Positions 1 to 12,420 of a stretch of 64,000 nt of DNA are shown here, piece by piece. Within the stretch, counting starts at the first letter, position 1; each line of letters begins with the position of its first letter. Source of the stretch: Butyriboletus loyo (lineage: Eukaryota > Basidiomycota > Agaricomycetes > Boletales > Boletaceae); assembly GCA_038093515.1 (NCBI GenBank), contig JBBPSI010000008.1:276493-340492 (forward strand). The letters run 5' to 3'. Below the pieces are notes generated by a model. It saw nothing but the letters and a program-made list of their open reading frames with translations. It did not search any database and was not told the origin of the DNA. Made by a program: the position numbers and the translations under genes.

Positions 1-796
1 TGGAAGTTGCGGCTCACTTATAGTAGATCTTACTCGCCACTGGCCAATGTGTTCAATGTGTCCCCACCCTCATCCCCACCCAGCCACAATGGCCCGCTCA
101 CCCACTCACCCTCGACAGATATGCATGCTTAGTATAGCTGTATAACAGACCCTTGGGTAAACCTGTGGCGGGTCTGTACCCCCTACACCCGTGAGAAAGA
201 TCTGTACCCTGGGGGGTTGGGCCCTAAGTACTTTACCCCTGCAATTCACTATGTACAGTTGGTGTCGCTCTGACTACATACGTGTATTGTAATATTCTTT
301 CTACTCATTGCAAGAAATTGTGCGGTTGTGAATCACGCAAGCACAGCGCGGTGGGTGACAATAAACTGAGATTGGACGAAAAAAGTGTGGGCTGTACGAA
401 GCGCGGTGCGGCGCGTGACAATAAACTGCGATTGTTTGCGGTGGGAATATATGTGCAGGTGTTCCGCCATATGCGGCGGCGCCGCTGCAATCGTTACAAT
501 AACACCAATTATTGTGCTTCTCTCGCTCTAATATACGAGTCACATCACGTTCAACAATAGGCTACACTTTGACTACAATGAAACACAAGACCAAGTCGTG
601 ACCAAGAATTGACTTGAAGATCTAGATGTATTGCAGGTTTCTATTTTACATAAGCCATACATGGACTCAGTCACTCAAGGTAACCTTCTGGCACAGAATC
701 CGCAAGTACTAGCTGGCAAACCAGTCGGCAAAACAGACAGTGTAACCCCTACCCGTGGTGAATTATAACACCGTCAGTAACCGGCATGCCAAGCTT
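1..796. other. Intergenic, no gene seen
   Basis: No open frame here resembles a known protein. The only structure I see is an imperfect direct repeat near 347-434, in which a block beginning AGCGCGGTG and continuing TGACAATAAACTG occurs twice about 50 bases apart. The rest looks like unique non-coding sequence. Confidence 0.5.
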
Positions 797-960
797 CCTA
801 GCCCATACAATCCCAGGTCATACTGCTACCGTGACACACATCCGCTGGCAGTCCTTTTGTGCCCAAACGCGCCGCACTCGTCCACAAGGTAACTTTTTTT
901 CGAGGCTTGCGGCCTCATCAATGGGATGCTCATACTTGTCAGCTGAGCGAGGCACGATAT
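797..960 (+). pseudogene. Relic of a PIGM exon
   Basis: This stretch aligns by eye, with substitutions and small indels, to 5105-5255, the start of exon 2 of the intact PIGM gene. Shared pieces include the splice acceptor followed by CCTAGCCCATACAAT, the block around GCTCCCAAACG (here GTGCCCAAACG) and the block GCGACCTCATCAATGGGGTG (here with two changes). Stop codons and frame changes make it non-coding. It holds only a small part of the gene, so it is a fragmentary duplication rather than a second gene. I infer an old local duplication across the OPT gene. Confidence 0.75.
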
Positions 961-1511
961 AATCAGACAGTCGAGCGGCTGCATACGCGACAGCCCAGAG
1001 CACGGTTGTTGTATGTTCAATGCAGGCACTGAATTGCCTCCGTAGCAGGCTGGTATCTGAATTACCGGCTGAAACCTGCTCTAAACTTATTACCACGTCA
1101 AGTTCGCAGTTCATTTGACCTGAAGCGTTTCGGGTTGCACGGGTATGTCTACAGAGATCAAAGTGCTCGATGCGGTTAAGTGTGTGTGCGATCGCGATCG
1201 CAAACACCGTACGCTTAGATGGATAGCCAGGCGGGTAGGTGTTTTCTTTCAAACGGTTCAGGTGTCATGCTGTCGTACACGCGGATATTGCTACTGATAC
1301 CGATGATTCTATCCCTGTGCAATTATAGAATCTTATCCACCATATATCGCGTCGGTACCAAGATATTTAAGCCAAGCCCTCCCAAAAGCCACCTCGAAGC
1401 ACCCCGTAGCTGAGGTCTCTACCTGTGCACAATCAAGTCTCTCGTGTGCATTCCGACGGCTGTTTCGCGATCAACAAGGTGCCCAGCATCAGCGACGAAA
1501 AACCCATTGAA
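961..1511. other. Upstream region of the OPT gene
   Basis: No gene is recognisable. There is a 14-base GATC-rich palindrome around 1189-1202 and a TATA-like ATATTTAAG at about 1361-1369, roughly 150 bases before the chosen OPT start, which may belong to its promoter. An in-frame GTG lies at 1425 but no ATG precedes 1512 in this frame. Confidence 0.4.
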
Positions 1512-4500
1512 ATGGATGAAAAGTCGTACTGTGCAAAGGCAGACGTCGAGGTGGCATCAAACACACCCATTGAGGATGTATCAGATTTTGTCCTGCACAG
1601 CGAACGTGAAATTGCAACGCGTGTCATCTCTGTCGATGATGATCCATCTCTCAATCCGTGGACCTTCCGCGCATTCTTCCTCGGGTTTGGTCTTTCTGCC
1701 TTCGGTGGCTCCTTGGGTACGTTCATCTTCTTTCTGGTCTTTACTTCTGCCTCTTATATATATAAAACAGCCGAGATCTATTATTTCAAACCTGTAAGCT
1801 TCATCATAATATTCATATCTGTCTTATTGGTCTCGTCTCGTGATCGCCAGCAAACTGTCTTCATCTCCTTGATGTTCCCTGCCATTGTCTCTTACATTCT
1901 CGGATTTGCGATGGAGACATTCATCCCTCGCCGTGGCCTTTTCCGCTACTTAAATCCCGTAAGATTTAATTACTCCCTCATCTTTTCCATCTCACTAGTC
2001 TCCAGCATCCCTTCAACAAAAAAGAGAATGCTTTCATTATCATCATGTCTAGTGCAGCAGCAAACTCGGCCCTTGCCACAGAAGTCCTTGCTGTTCAGCG
2101 CCTATACTACAATATCACTCCCAACGCTGCAACTTCCATCTTGCTATTGTTTTCCAGTCAACTTCTTGGTTACGGTATCGGTGGCGTACTGAGATGTAAG
2201 TTTGCTATCGACGGTTGGGTAAAATGATGTCTGATACAACGCAACGAACAAGCAACTCTACTGTATCCATCAAAGATGCTTTACCCTGTGGTGCTTCCGC
2301 TCATGTCTATGTTTGACGCATTCTTCCGCGATGGTGCGAATGCTCGCCGTAGGCTCAAGTTATTCTACCTCGTCTTCGGAGCGTAGGTCACTTCCTCGCA
2401 GTCTTTCAATCGGTGATTTACCTCGGAACGTGCAGGATCTTCACTTGGGAACTCTTCCCGCAATGGATATTTCCCCTTCTTATCGGCTTGTCGATTGCCT
2501 GCCTTGCTGCCCCGAACAACCCGACCGTCTCCCGAGTGTTCGGTGGAAGCAACGGTAATGAAGGGCTCGGTCTTTTCTCCATTTGCCTTGACTGGCAGGT
2601 TTGTTTTTACGTGAGACTGGCGGTGCGCTGCCATATCTGATTTCCCAATTCATAGTATATTTCCAGTGGATTCAACCCGATGGTAATCCCCTTGAAGGCC
2701 CAGGTGGGTTAAAGTCAGAGTATGTGACCAATGGCAACAGTTGACATAAAAATAGCTTTCGAGCTTTATCGCGTACATCTTAAGCATGTGCGTGTGCAAT
2801 GAACGCCCCATTAGCCTCGTCTGACGTGCTTCTATCAGGGTAGTTTTCGTCGCCGTCTATTACAGTAACATCTGGAAATCCAAGAACTTCCCATTCGTAT
2901 GTGTTGGCATGGGCATGCTTTACACTAGATACCGCACTGATTGCAATTTGAAGTTGTCTCAACTCCTGTTTTACGAGAACGGCACTGTTTACGACCAGGC
3001 ATTGATATTAAATTCGAATTACGAGGTCGATCCCACCTCCCTTGCGGAACAGGGATTGCCTTACTATGCCGGAACATGGGTCGTGTTTCTCCTTGGCATC
3101 AACATGGGACTGGCAGCTACCTTCACACACTTACTCCTTTGGAACCGCGATGACCTGCGCAGTGCTTGGGCCTGGATGGCTCCCGCCAACCTCCGCAAGC
3201 AGTGGCAAGAATTTAGGTGGCAGAATGTCAACTGGAAATTCTGGATGGACGATGGCATGCGGGAGCAGCCAAGAGGAGATCAGGATATAGACCCTCACTA
3301 TGCTCAAATGCTCAAGGTGAACCTTCCGCCATTTATGATTTTGATAACCAACACGAAACGATTCTGCGTTCCAGTACCCTGACGCCCCGAACAGCTGGTA
3401 CTATGCCACTTTCGTGGTGTCGTTTGTGGTGGCTCTGGTCGTCATCTACAAGAGTGACTCCACTTTACCATGGTGGGGTTTCGTCATATCCGTGTTCCTG
3501 GCCATCATATCCATCGTCTTCTTTGGTGCATTATACGCCATTACGGGTATCAATCTCTCCGTTCGTGAGTCTCCTGTTCTGATCCACGTCACTCCAGTTA
3601 GCTAAGGTTGTGAATAGAGACTTTTGTACAAATGATCGCAGGATACCTGCATCCTGGCCAGCCTATGGCCAACATGTACTTTGTTCTGTATAGTTACAGT
3701 AATTTCACCCCCATGTGCTTACGAGATACAGGTTAACTGACCTTTTCAGACACTGTCTCACAGGCTACTCTACTGCTCCGTGATCTCAAGATCGGCCAGT
3801 GTAGGTTTTCCAGGTAATGCTGGCAATAGCAAAGATTGATGTGTCTCAACAGATGCCAAGCTCCCTCCTCGAGCTTCTTTCACTGCCCAGATCATCGGTA
3901 CTCTCCTTGGGGCCATCTTGAACTACGGTAAGAGAGTGTGACTCCCTTCTCCGCAGATTCATACAATTACTTCTAGTCTTGATGAACTCTATAATCGACA
4001 GTCAGCGCGAGATCCTGCTTTCCGTTCAAGGAACGAATATCTGGTCCGGCCAGCAGCCTCAGCAATACAACTCTCAAGCTATTGCATGGGGTGGCCTTAG
4101 CCACGAACTGTTCTCTGTCGGTACGAGGTATCAGTGGGTTCCGTGGTCATATCTAGTTGGGCTTGCTGCGCCAGTGCCATTCTGGCTCGTCCACCGCTAT
4201 TGGCCCAAGCTCCGTGCTGACCACTTCTACACACCTATTATTTGGTATTTGCTTAATTTTCGTATGATAGACTCAGCTTATGTTCCTTCGATTAGCGCGT
4301 ACATCGGCTGTCTCGGCCTGGGCACCAACTCCTTCTTTACATCTTACTTCACAATCGCGTTCATCTCCCAGTGGTGGATCAGAACGCGCTACCCTCACTG
4401 GTTCCAGAAATACAACTATCTCGTCAGTGCGGGTGTGTTCGACTTTTCAGTATTTTTCTGAGCATGCTCACTCATAAGTGGTTTGGCAGCCCTTGACGGC

Positions 4501-4629
4501 GGCACCCAGGTCATGGTGTTCATTCTATCCTTTGCCGTTCAAGGTGCAGCAGGCACCGCTCACCTCTTCCCTGCGTGGTGGGGTGCCAACCAGGGTGGAA
4601 ATTATGATCGCTGTTTATATCTTGCCTAG
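1512..4629 (+). CDS. OPT family oligopeptide transporter
   Basis: Proton-coupled uptake of small peptides (or related metal chelates) across the plasma membrane is the known role of the family. The spliced product carries family hallmarks in order: DDPSLNPWTFRAFFLG before the first membrane helix, the block SSAAANSALATEVLAVQRLYY, the stretch NPHPFNKKE-like, IPLKAQ followed by a short exon LSSFIAYILSM, then VVFVAVYYSNIWKSKNFPF, PYYAGTWVVF, DAPNSWYYATF, LKLPPRASFTAQIIGT, HRYWPKLRADHFYTPII and a C-terminus WWGANQGGNYDRC. At least a dozen short GT-AG introns are needed. No part of the family core seems missing. The start at 1512 is the first ATG in frame; an upstream exon is possible. Substrate cannot be told from sequence. 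Confidence 0.88.
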
Positions 4630-4801
4630 ATACACACGTGGATCTCAGTTACTTGTATTACGCTCAGGCATTGTAACTAAATGAACAGGTGGAATCACTG
4701 TACAGTAGTCTGCAACTGAATGCGTGTGAGCTGGCAAGTAGTGCTCGCGGACTAGGAAACTGAAAGTGGTCCTCGACTTGCACCGCCAAGGAAATGCAAC
4801 G

Positions 4802-6349
4802 ATGAGCTTTCGGTGTTGGAACTTCGGCGACTGGCAGAAGCACTTTCCTCCCTTCTGGACACTGTTGATCGCATCCGCATTCTTGAGAGTCGGTCTCATC
4901 CTCTACAGCGAGTGGCATGATGCACGCTCCGTCGTAAAGTATACCGACGTCGACTATCGTGTCTTTAGTGATGCGGCGCGATTCCTTTTCCATCCAAGCA
5001 AGGACAACGTCGCTCGAGGCCCATGGACAAAGAAGTTTAGCCTGAATGTCGGAAAGTAAGTCGTCTCTGTCCGACTGGTTTGTGTTGGTGACCAGCATAC
5101 CCACCTAGCCCATACAATCGCGAAACATACCGCTACACTCCTCTCCTGGCACTCTTCTTGCTCCCAAACGAGCTTATTCACGCGTCTTTTGGAAAGTATC
5201 TTTTTGCAGCCTGCGACCTCATCAATGGGGTGCTCATATATCGGCTGCTCGTGACCTCCATTCTCTCGCGGCCAACACGGGCGCCAGCCAATGATGACAC
5301 AAAGCCATCCAACGCACAACGCGGAAGCAGGGACACGGAGGACACACCCATTGCCAATGCAAAAGCCTGGGCCGCCTTTCTTGCGGCAACACACCTACTG
5401 AACCCACTTGTATTCAGCATCTCCACGCGCGGGTCCTCTGAATCCATCCTCTGTACCCTCATCCTCCTCACGTTGTACTACGCGCTCCATCACCGATGGG
5501 ACGCGGCTGCGGTGATGTTGGGCATCAGCACCCATTGGAAAATCTATCCCGTCATCTACGGCGTAAGCTGTGTGACCGTCATCGCTGCCCAAACACGACC
5601 GACGTCTGGCTGGGGATTCACCTTTGCAAAATCACTGGTGTGCACGCGGACCTTTCGTTTTGCGACCCTCAGCGCCGGCACGTTCTTTTTCCTCGGCGCG
5701 CTCTGCTACCTCATGTACGTCCCTTTCTTCTGTCGTTTCGTCTCTTTGCGCCGAGCCCCATCGCTCACTGCCGACGGGGTGGAATCGTTTTCGCAGATGG
5801 GGATACCCGTTCTTGTACGAAGCTTATTTGTATCATGCAGACCGCCTCGATCATCGACATAACTTTTCCCCGTATTTTTACCTCACGTATCTCACCTACC
5901 CCGGTCAATCTGACTCGCTCGACGACCACGCACTTTCTTTTTCGTTCGCTCGACGACTCCTTCGTTCTCCGCTCACGAGCCTCGTTCCACAGGTCTCACT
6001 GTCCCTCGGCACGGGTCTTTTGCTGGGTCGACGCACCCAAGATCTCCCGTTTGCGTGGTTCGTGCAGACGTTTGCCTTTGTGTTGTTCAACCGGGTGTGC
6101 ACCTCGCAGTACTTTTTGTGGTACACGCTCTTCCTGCCCCTTCTAGCCCCTCGCGTACGGTTCTCGTGGTGGAGCGTTGTCGTCTGGGTTGGTACACAGG
6201 CGGTCTGGCTTGCCGAAGCGTACAAGCTCGAGTTCTTGGGAGAGGACGTGTTCTTTAGTCTTTGGCTGAGGAGCTTGCTCTACGTTGGTGGACATGCATG
6301 GGTACTTGGAAATGTCATGGAGGGTTACGCTACGGGGGCGATACCATAG
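4802..6349 (+). CDS. GPI14: GPI mannosyltransferase 1 (PIG-M / Gpi14)
   Basis: This ER membrane enzyme adds the first, alpha-1,4-linked mannose to the GPI anchor precursor, using dolichol-phosphate-mannose. Visible features are an N-terminal membrane helix (LLIASAFLRVGLILY), the luminal acidic motif YTDVDYRVFSDAA, NRETYRYTPLLA, a loop followed by LLNPLVFSISTRGSSES, the STHWKIYP motif, WGYPFLYEAYLYH and the late block RVCTSQYFLWYTLFLPLL. Three exons are seen, with introns 5056-5109 and about 5715-5793. An in-frame ATG at 4766 is an alternative start; 4802 gives the usual short N-terminus. A decayed copy of part of exon 2 lies at 797-960. Confidence 0.93.
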
Positions 6350-6600
6350 CCTTTGGGAGCCGCGCCGCCTCCGCTGTATCTTTCGTGCTTGCACGTCTCT
6401 GGGATGGCTTATCACACCACCAACCTGTTATTGTATAGGAATCTAGGAGTTACATACTTGTGTGGAAATAGTCCAGCGCAACAAAAGTATGGATTGGACG
6501 GAAGCGGTGCATGTCTCTGAGGGAAAGTGTGCAAAATGATAACATGGGTAGGTAGCGTAGTATAAAGGTCACTCTCTCGACTCCCACCGCCAAATTAACA

Positions 6601-7566
<966 letters not shown>

Positions 7567-7928
7567 GGTGGTCGTCGAGGAATGAGAACGAATTGACACG
7601 TCAATCAAACCAAGTGTATGTAAAATGCCCTAGCGTTAGGGTGATGTTACATAAATTTGTCATACATGTCACTGTCACACACTTCAGTTCGGTTTTTTTT
7701 TTTTTTGAATTGCCAGGCAACAACAAAAAGTGTAGGAAAGGTCTGACGCCCACTGCACCATAGAAGGACGTGCGTGTGCTCGTAATCCTCACCAGCCTCC
7801 CTCTCCGCATAACCGCATCGCCACGTACTTCCTGGAAGTGGATCGAACGGGCACTGTCTACAAGGTTGCGTTGAGTTGGGAAGAAGAAATCGTTGAATGA
7901 TTTGTACGACAAACGTGTTTGGTCGTGT
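7567..7928. other. Intergenic, SAR1 promoter side
   Basis: About 360 bases between the SAR1 start and the SRP-receptor beta stop. It contains a homopolymeric T run near 7690-7705. No further gene is seen. Confidence 0.5.
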
Positions 7929-8943
7929 TTACTGTAGCTGACTCAACCAATCCTTTAACTCGTTCAACCCATCGCTGCTCGATTCGTTCTTGGCCTCTCC
8001 GACTTTCACCCAGGTCGAGACAAATTCGACGTCCCCTCCCTCCCACTCATTGAATTTGAACGCGCCACCCCCCGCACCACTGCATGCCAGACCACCCGTT
8101 TCCGTTTCTTCCCCTTCTCCCAGACTCTCCACCCCGACACCCCCCGACTGCGCAGCCCTCCTCTTCTCAAGTTCGCGCTCCAGAATAGTGCGAACTCGGG
8201 TAATTGCGACTTCGCTTGCCGAGTTAGACGAGGCGCCGGCTTTGAGAAGATCTGTCTTGTGTGCGAGAATAAGGAGTGTTGGCGTGGACTGTGTCGGCGG
8301 GAGTGATGTTATTGCATGTAAAACGCAATGCAAGTGTCTAGTGGTAGTCAAAAACATGTCAATTCCTGAGTATTGAGTAAACGGAGAGAGCACGTACTCG
8401 GCGACGACGGAACCATTGCGTGAAATCGTGCTGCAGTCGACTACAAATGCGACAGCTTTGGCATCCTTGAGATGCTCCCGAAACTGGTCCCTGATCCGCG
8501 GGTGTCCAGGTACATCGATCACTCGCAACGTCTTGGTGGGAGACAGCATCATCTGCGCCAAATTTGTCTGCAATGATGTATGCGACGGCAATGTTTGATT
8601 GTATGCCAGCTGATCTTTTTCACCGTCAGAACTGTACAATTTTTAGGAGACACGTGGTGAACTGACTGACATTCGACAGTATGGCAGTTTTGCCAGAGTC
8701 GGGAGGTCCAACTAACAGGAGAGCATTGCCTCTGGATCGCGATTTGCTCCGAGCATATGATATGACTGTGTCCGAGTTAGCCTCGTGTGGAATCAAAAGT
8801 ACTCGATGAAACGGACCAATAAGGAGGAACAAGGCGATTGCGAGAGAAAGTAATCCAAGGTTGGCAGCGGAGAGGCTGCCAACAAGCGGCAAAACTTCAG
8901 GCGTGGCTGCAATCACAGTCTCATCTGTGTGGTGGTTATCCAT
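7929..8943 (-). CDS. SRP102: Signal recognition particle receptor subunit beta
   Basis: This ER membrane GTPase anchors the alpha subunit of the SRP receptor, where ribosome-nascent chains dock. The protein begins with a short luminal or cytosolic tail, then a membrane helix (NLGLLSLAIALFLLIGPF), then a divergent P-loop (LLVGPPDSGKT), the switch II-like VIDVPGHPRIRDQF, AKAVAFVVDCSTISRN, and the guanine-recognition stretch LILAHKTDLLKA. A Ser/Gly/Glu-rich loop comes before the end EFVSTWVKVGEA, typical of the last strand and helix. Three or four exons are needed; the intron near 8329-8400 splits AEYV from HLHCVLHAI. Gene symbol follows yeast usage. Confidence 0.9.
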
Positions 8944-9522
8944 AGCGAGACAAAAGACTGGGTTTTTGGGTAATGTTTGACACTCAAGTCAGTTAGCGTA
9001 ATTGTTTGGTTTTGTTGGAAACCGAAGGCTTTGGTAAACAAGAAACAACAGAATCTACACGTGCAAGTACGACTAGCCAGTAGTAGCTATAGCTAGTGGG
9101 TCACTGAGAGATACCGATTTCGGACCGTGGGCAACCTAACAAGCCTCTACGCAAATTTACCACCCACACAATTACCCTCTCACAAAGTGGGCATAAATGC
9201 CCTCGATGGAGCGGCCCAATGACGGAAAGAGATACCTGATGGGAGCAGTAAATCTGTCACAGGGCCGTGTGATATTCTTATTGACTTCCCCTTCCGTAGG
9301 CTCCGTCTTGCCCCTTTTCTTTGCTACAGGTCGCCGGCAGTTCGCCCTCCGAGCGGTAGCACCACGCAACCGAGGTTGCGTGGTAGGACGTGATACCCCC
9401 TGCTTTGCGTGTCGTTAATAAGTAGATGCACAAAATATATTGAAAACTTACCAATGCGAATGTGGCGGGTTCTTTTTCTGATATTTCCTGGAGAGATTCC
9501 CCGGTCTTTTCCTGTTAACCAA
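8944..9522. other. Intergenic, or 3' part of an unrecognised gene
   Basis: I see no protein similarity. Open frames exist on both strands at 9172-9418 but they show no convincing splice logic. The 3' end of the unrecognised minus-strand gene (to 10093) may reach into this stretch. Confidence 0.35.
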
Positions 9523-10093
9523 TCAACTATGTCCTTCTCTGCAATCCAACAGGAAACACACTGATCGGGAAAAAAGAATCCAGATAGGAACAGGAGATCG
9601 ACGCTTCTGTTTATGCCAAGTGGTCCATCTTGTCGTATCACCGTGAAGACGGAAACTGCAGCTCCGGCGTCTCCCATACAGATATAACTCAAGATAGGCC
9701 AGCACAGGCCACGAGTACGGATACCTCTTGGCGATCGTGGGGTCGCATTTTTTTACCTTGCGCGCGAATCATGATGGTGAGCAACTGGGAATGAGGGCTG
9801 ATAACACTGATCGATCGATCACCAACCTCGTTCAGAAATTGCCGGAAAGCAACGGGGTTCTGCTCCTCGATAGAGACAAAACCAGAGGCATCCAGATGTT
9901 TTAGTGCTTTAGACTTTATAAAGGTCTACAACCAGAAAGTATGCATTTAGCGTTCACGACTCTGAAATTAGGAACGTACTGTGAAAATACGAAAATCTTC
10001 GGAAGACATGCGGGTCTCCATTAACAGGCTTCCGACACGGTCAATGCGGTTGTCGGGCATTGCTACGATACAGGAGGCTTCGGTGGTCATCAT
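9523..10093 (-). CDS. Unrecognised small gene, 3' end uncertain
   Basis: I do not recognise this protein. The coding signal is a start with two ATGs at 10088-10093, a first exon to about 9998, a good GT-AG intron (about 9938-9997, donor GTACGT), and an open exon down to about 9760 with an acidic and hydrophobic mix (SKALKHLDASGFVSIEEQ). A further exon at about 9560-9725 reads YPYSWPVLAYLELYLYG followed by a Arg/His-rich stretch. The boundary at 9726-9760 and the stop are not resolved. It lies 210 bases downstream of FRG1 on the same strand. It could be an orphan gene of this lineage. Confidence 0.4.
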
Positions 10094-10302
10094 GGTTTTT
10101 GTCTGGGGGATAATCATTGAAATCCTATCTTTCATCTACCAGTCATTTGTTTGTCCATCGTTGACGATTTCCTGTTCTGGGTTCAAGGACTCTGAAAATT
10201 TGCTTGAGGAAACACCCTTGCCAATCCGGCGGGCACGAGTCCAATCGATACGACACACAGAGTAAAATACGGTGTACGTGTATAGATAAAATCATCCATG
10301 AT

Positions 10303-11306
10303 TTAGCAGAATCGATCGCTATAAATGGATTAAGCCAATAGTCCATTAGGCAATGGACAACATACCTCTTCAGCTTTGACCTACGATTCAACAGTGCCTC
10401 GGCCAGGCGACCTTCTTTCTGAGCACGTTTCAACTGTGTAACAATGTCATCCTTCCGAGTGGTGCATACATAAATCCAGGCCTACCTCTTTCTTGTCATC
10501 TTTCGACGTGATGGACCGTCCTGCGCCCCATGCCTGATGCAGACGGCTAAGATGCAACAACGTTTGACATTTTAACGCGAAAGTCATCGAAAAAAGAAAA
10601 GGAAAACTCACTTGACACTCGCCTCATCGATGACAGTCATCTCCGATCCGGCTTCTCGTTTCTTCTTCTCCTCGTGGACTTCTTTCTTGTATTTGCTCTG
10701 TATTTTTATCCAAAAGCGCTCCTTGAAGCCAATTTCTTCAGAATCTCCCCTTAATTGTAAGGCACCACCCGCAACCTCGTCCACGCTGAGATAGTTTTCG
10801 TATACGTTCATGAATGCCACCATGCCGTCTGGCAAAACCACTGGGGTCCACTCCTCTTCTGGGCCTCGAGCCTCCCTGTTTGCCGAGACGATCCCATGCT
10901 TGTCACAGGATAAAAACTTCCCCTCCCCAGTGCCCGTTCGGAGATTGATGGTAGGGGAGCCAGCGACACGCGTCGTAACCCACACTTGTGCGACCTCGGT
11001 CGGCTCGCGATCGAGCAATGACGCTGACTCGGAAGTGCCTTCTTTATCAAGAGGGTGGAATATAATCTTGTTTCGCGTCGAGTCGAAGTTCACGGAGATA
11101 GGCGAAGGATCTGAGGGATGCATTATGAATGTTGGGCCGCGTATTTCTGCTGGAGATTCAGGCATGACCCAGGTATCGGGAGCCTCCTCCTCCTCGACCC
11201 GCCTCTGTTTGCTAGAGCTGCCCTCATCATCGTCTCTCTTCCGTTTCTTCTTCGTCTTCTCTCCTTTAAACTTCAATTTGGTTGGGCGTGCCTTGTCGGC
11301 AGACAT
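10303..11306 (-). CDS. FRG1: FRG1-like nuclear protein (fascin-like fold)
   Basis: FRG1 is an actin- and RNA-associated nuclear protein linked to spliceosomes and nucleoli. The sequence has an N-terminal basic nuclear-localisation stretch (KKKRKRDDDE), then the fascin-like core with GEGKFLSCDKHGIVSANRE, GPEEEWTPVVLPDGMVAF and the FKERFWIKIQSKYKKEV segment, then the conserved C-terminal tail LKRAQKEGRLAEALLNRR. The end KSDRFC is reached by splicing to a 16-base terminal exon (stop TAA at 10303-10305), matching the family ending DRYCK or similar. The start at 11306 (MSADKARPTKLKFKG) is preferred over an in-frame ATG five codons upstream. It shares a 149-base divergent region with RPL26. Confidence 0.88.
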
Positions 11307-11455
11307 GTGTGCTACTAACATGACTTTGGTTCCAACTTAATGGTTGGGGACGCAACTCGGCAAAATCCGGTTCACAAACTTTGAACCAAACAACTCGTTC
11401 CATACATCCACACTACGAGCCCACCGACACCGTCACCGACGTCCTCAAGATCAAG

Positions 11456-12193
11456 ATGAAGTACAATCCCGGTCAGTTCTGTCTTATTCTACGCTGTGAT
11501 CACTTCTATGCACTTTCTGTACGAAATTGCCATTTCTTGTCGGACCATACGCTGGATGGGAAGGGCATAGTTCAGATGGATCGAGGGTCACTTCGATAGG
11601 TGATACAACGAGATACTCATCTTCATCATTTACAGACGTTTCCTCTTCGCGGCGCAAGGCCCGCAAGGCACACTTCAGTGCCCCTTCGTCCGTCCGCCGT
11701 AAAATCATGTCTTCACCTCTCTCGAAGGAACTACGGGGAAAGCACAACGTAAGTGGACATCTGGGACAGTCTCCGCTTTCCCCAATCTCACCCCGCTTTA
11801 TTTACATTTAGACGCGATCACTTCCTATCCGTAAGGACGACGAAGTCAGAATTGTGCGCGGGAAGTACAAGGGTCGGGAAGGAAAGGTTACTCAGGTGTA
11901 CCGCAAGAAATGGGTTATTCACGTCGACCGTGTACAACGCGACAAATCGAATGGCGCATCGGTGCCTATTGGCATCCACCCCTCCAAGGTTGTCATCCTT
12001 AACATCAAGCTCGACAAAGACAGGCATGTCGATCTGAACCGCTTTCAACTCCGTTATCTGACCTTTGTTACAGACGAGCAATCTTGGACCGCAAGGACAG
12101 AAAGAAGACCGAAAAATCCGATGATGTGGAGATGGTTGACGTATGTCATCACCTTTCATGCAATTGTATGCTTGACTCACCTTCAACAAGTAA
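11456..12193 (+). CDS. RPL26: 60S ribosomal protein L26 (uL24)
   Basis: This protein of the large ribosomal subunit binds near the exit tunnel. The first exon encodes only MKYNP plus one base; the next gives [20 protein letters not shown] and SKELRGKHN, followed by the KOW-motif exon [20 protein letters not shown], then [18 protein letters not shown] and GIHPSKVVI. The intron 12024-12073 must begin with GC, because only that border gives [13 protein letters not shown]. The last intron apparently ends directly before TAA, so the final coding exon is just the stop codon. Five exons are packed into 740 bases, as is usual for fungal ribosomal protein genes. Confidence 0.93.
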
Positions 12194-12420
12194 ATTGCCT
12201 GCCACTCCTCTCCGCCTTACTTTCTTCACTGCACTTCATAAAACTACCATGTATCTATGTGACGCTTCGCACATGATATGCACCATGACCAGTTGATGCC
12301 AAGTGGGATATATTGAGGCACTTGAGTGAAACAAGCAGGCATTTATGATACAGCATTAACCACTCGACATGCAGAATATGATGGTATAAGAATGCATGGA
12401 ACAAGTACTATTCGAATGGG

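Noticed and set aside
2742..2840. Apparent loss of a membrane helix in the OPT transporter between IPLKAQ and VVFVAVYY
   Set aside because: A short exon with the frame LSSFIAYILSM fits between two proper introns and restores the expected segment, so the gene looks intact.
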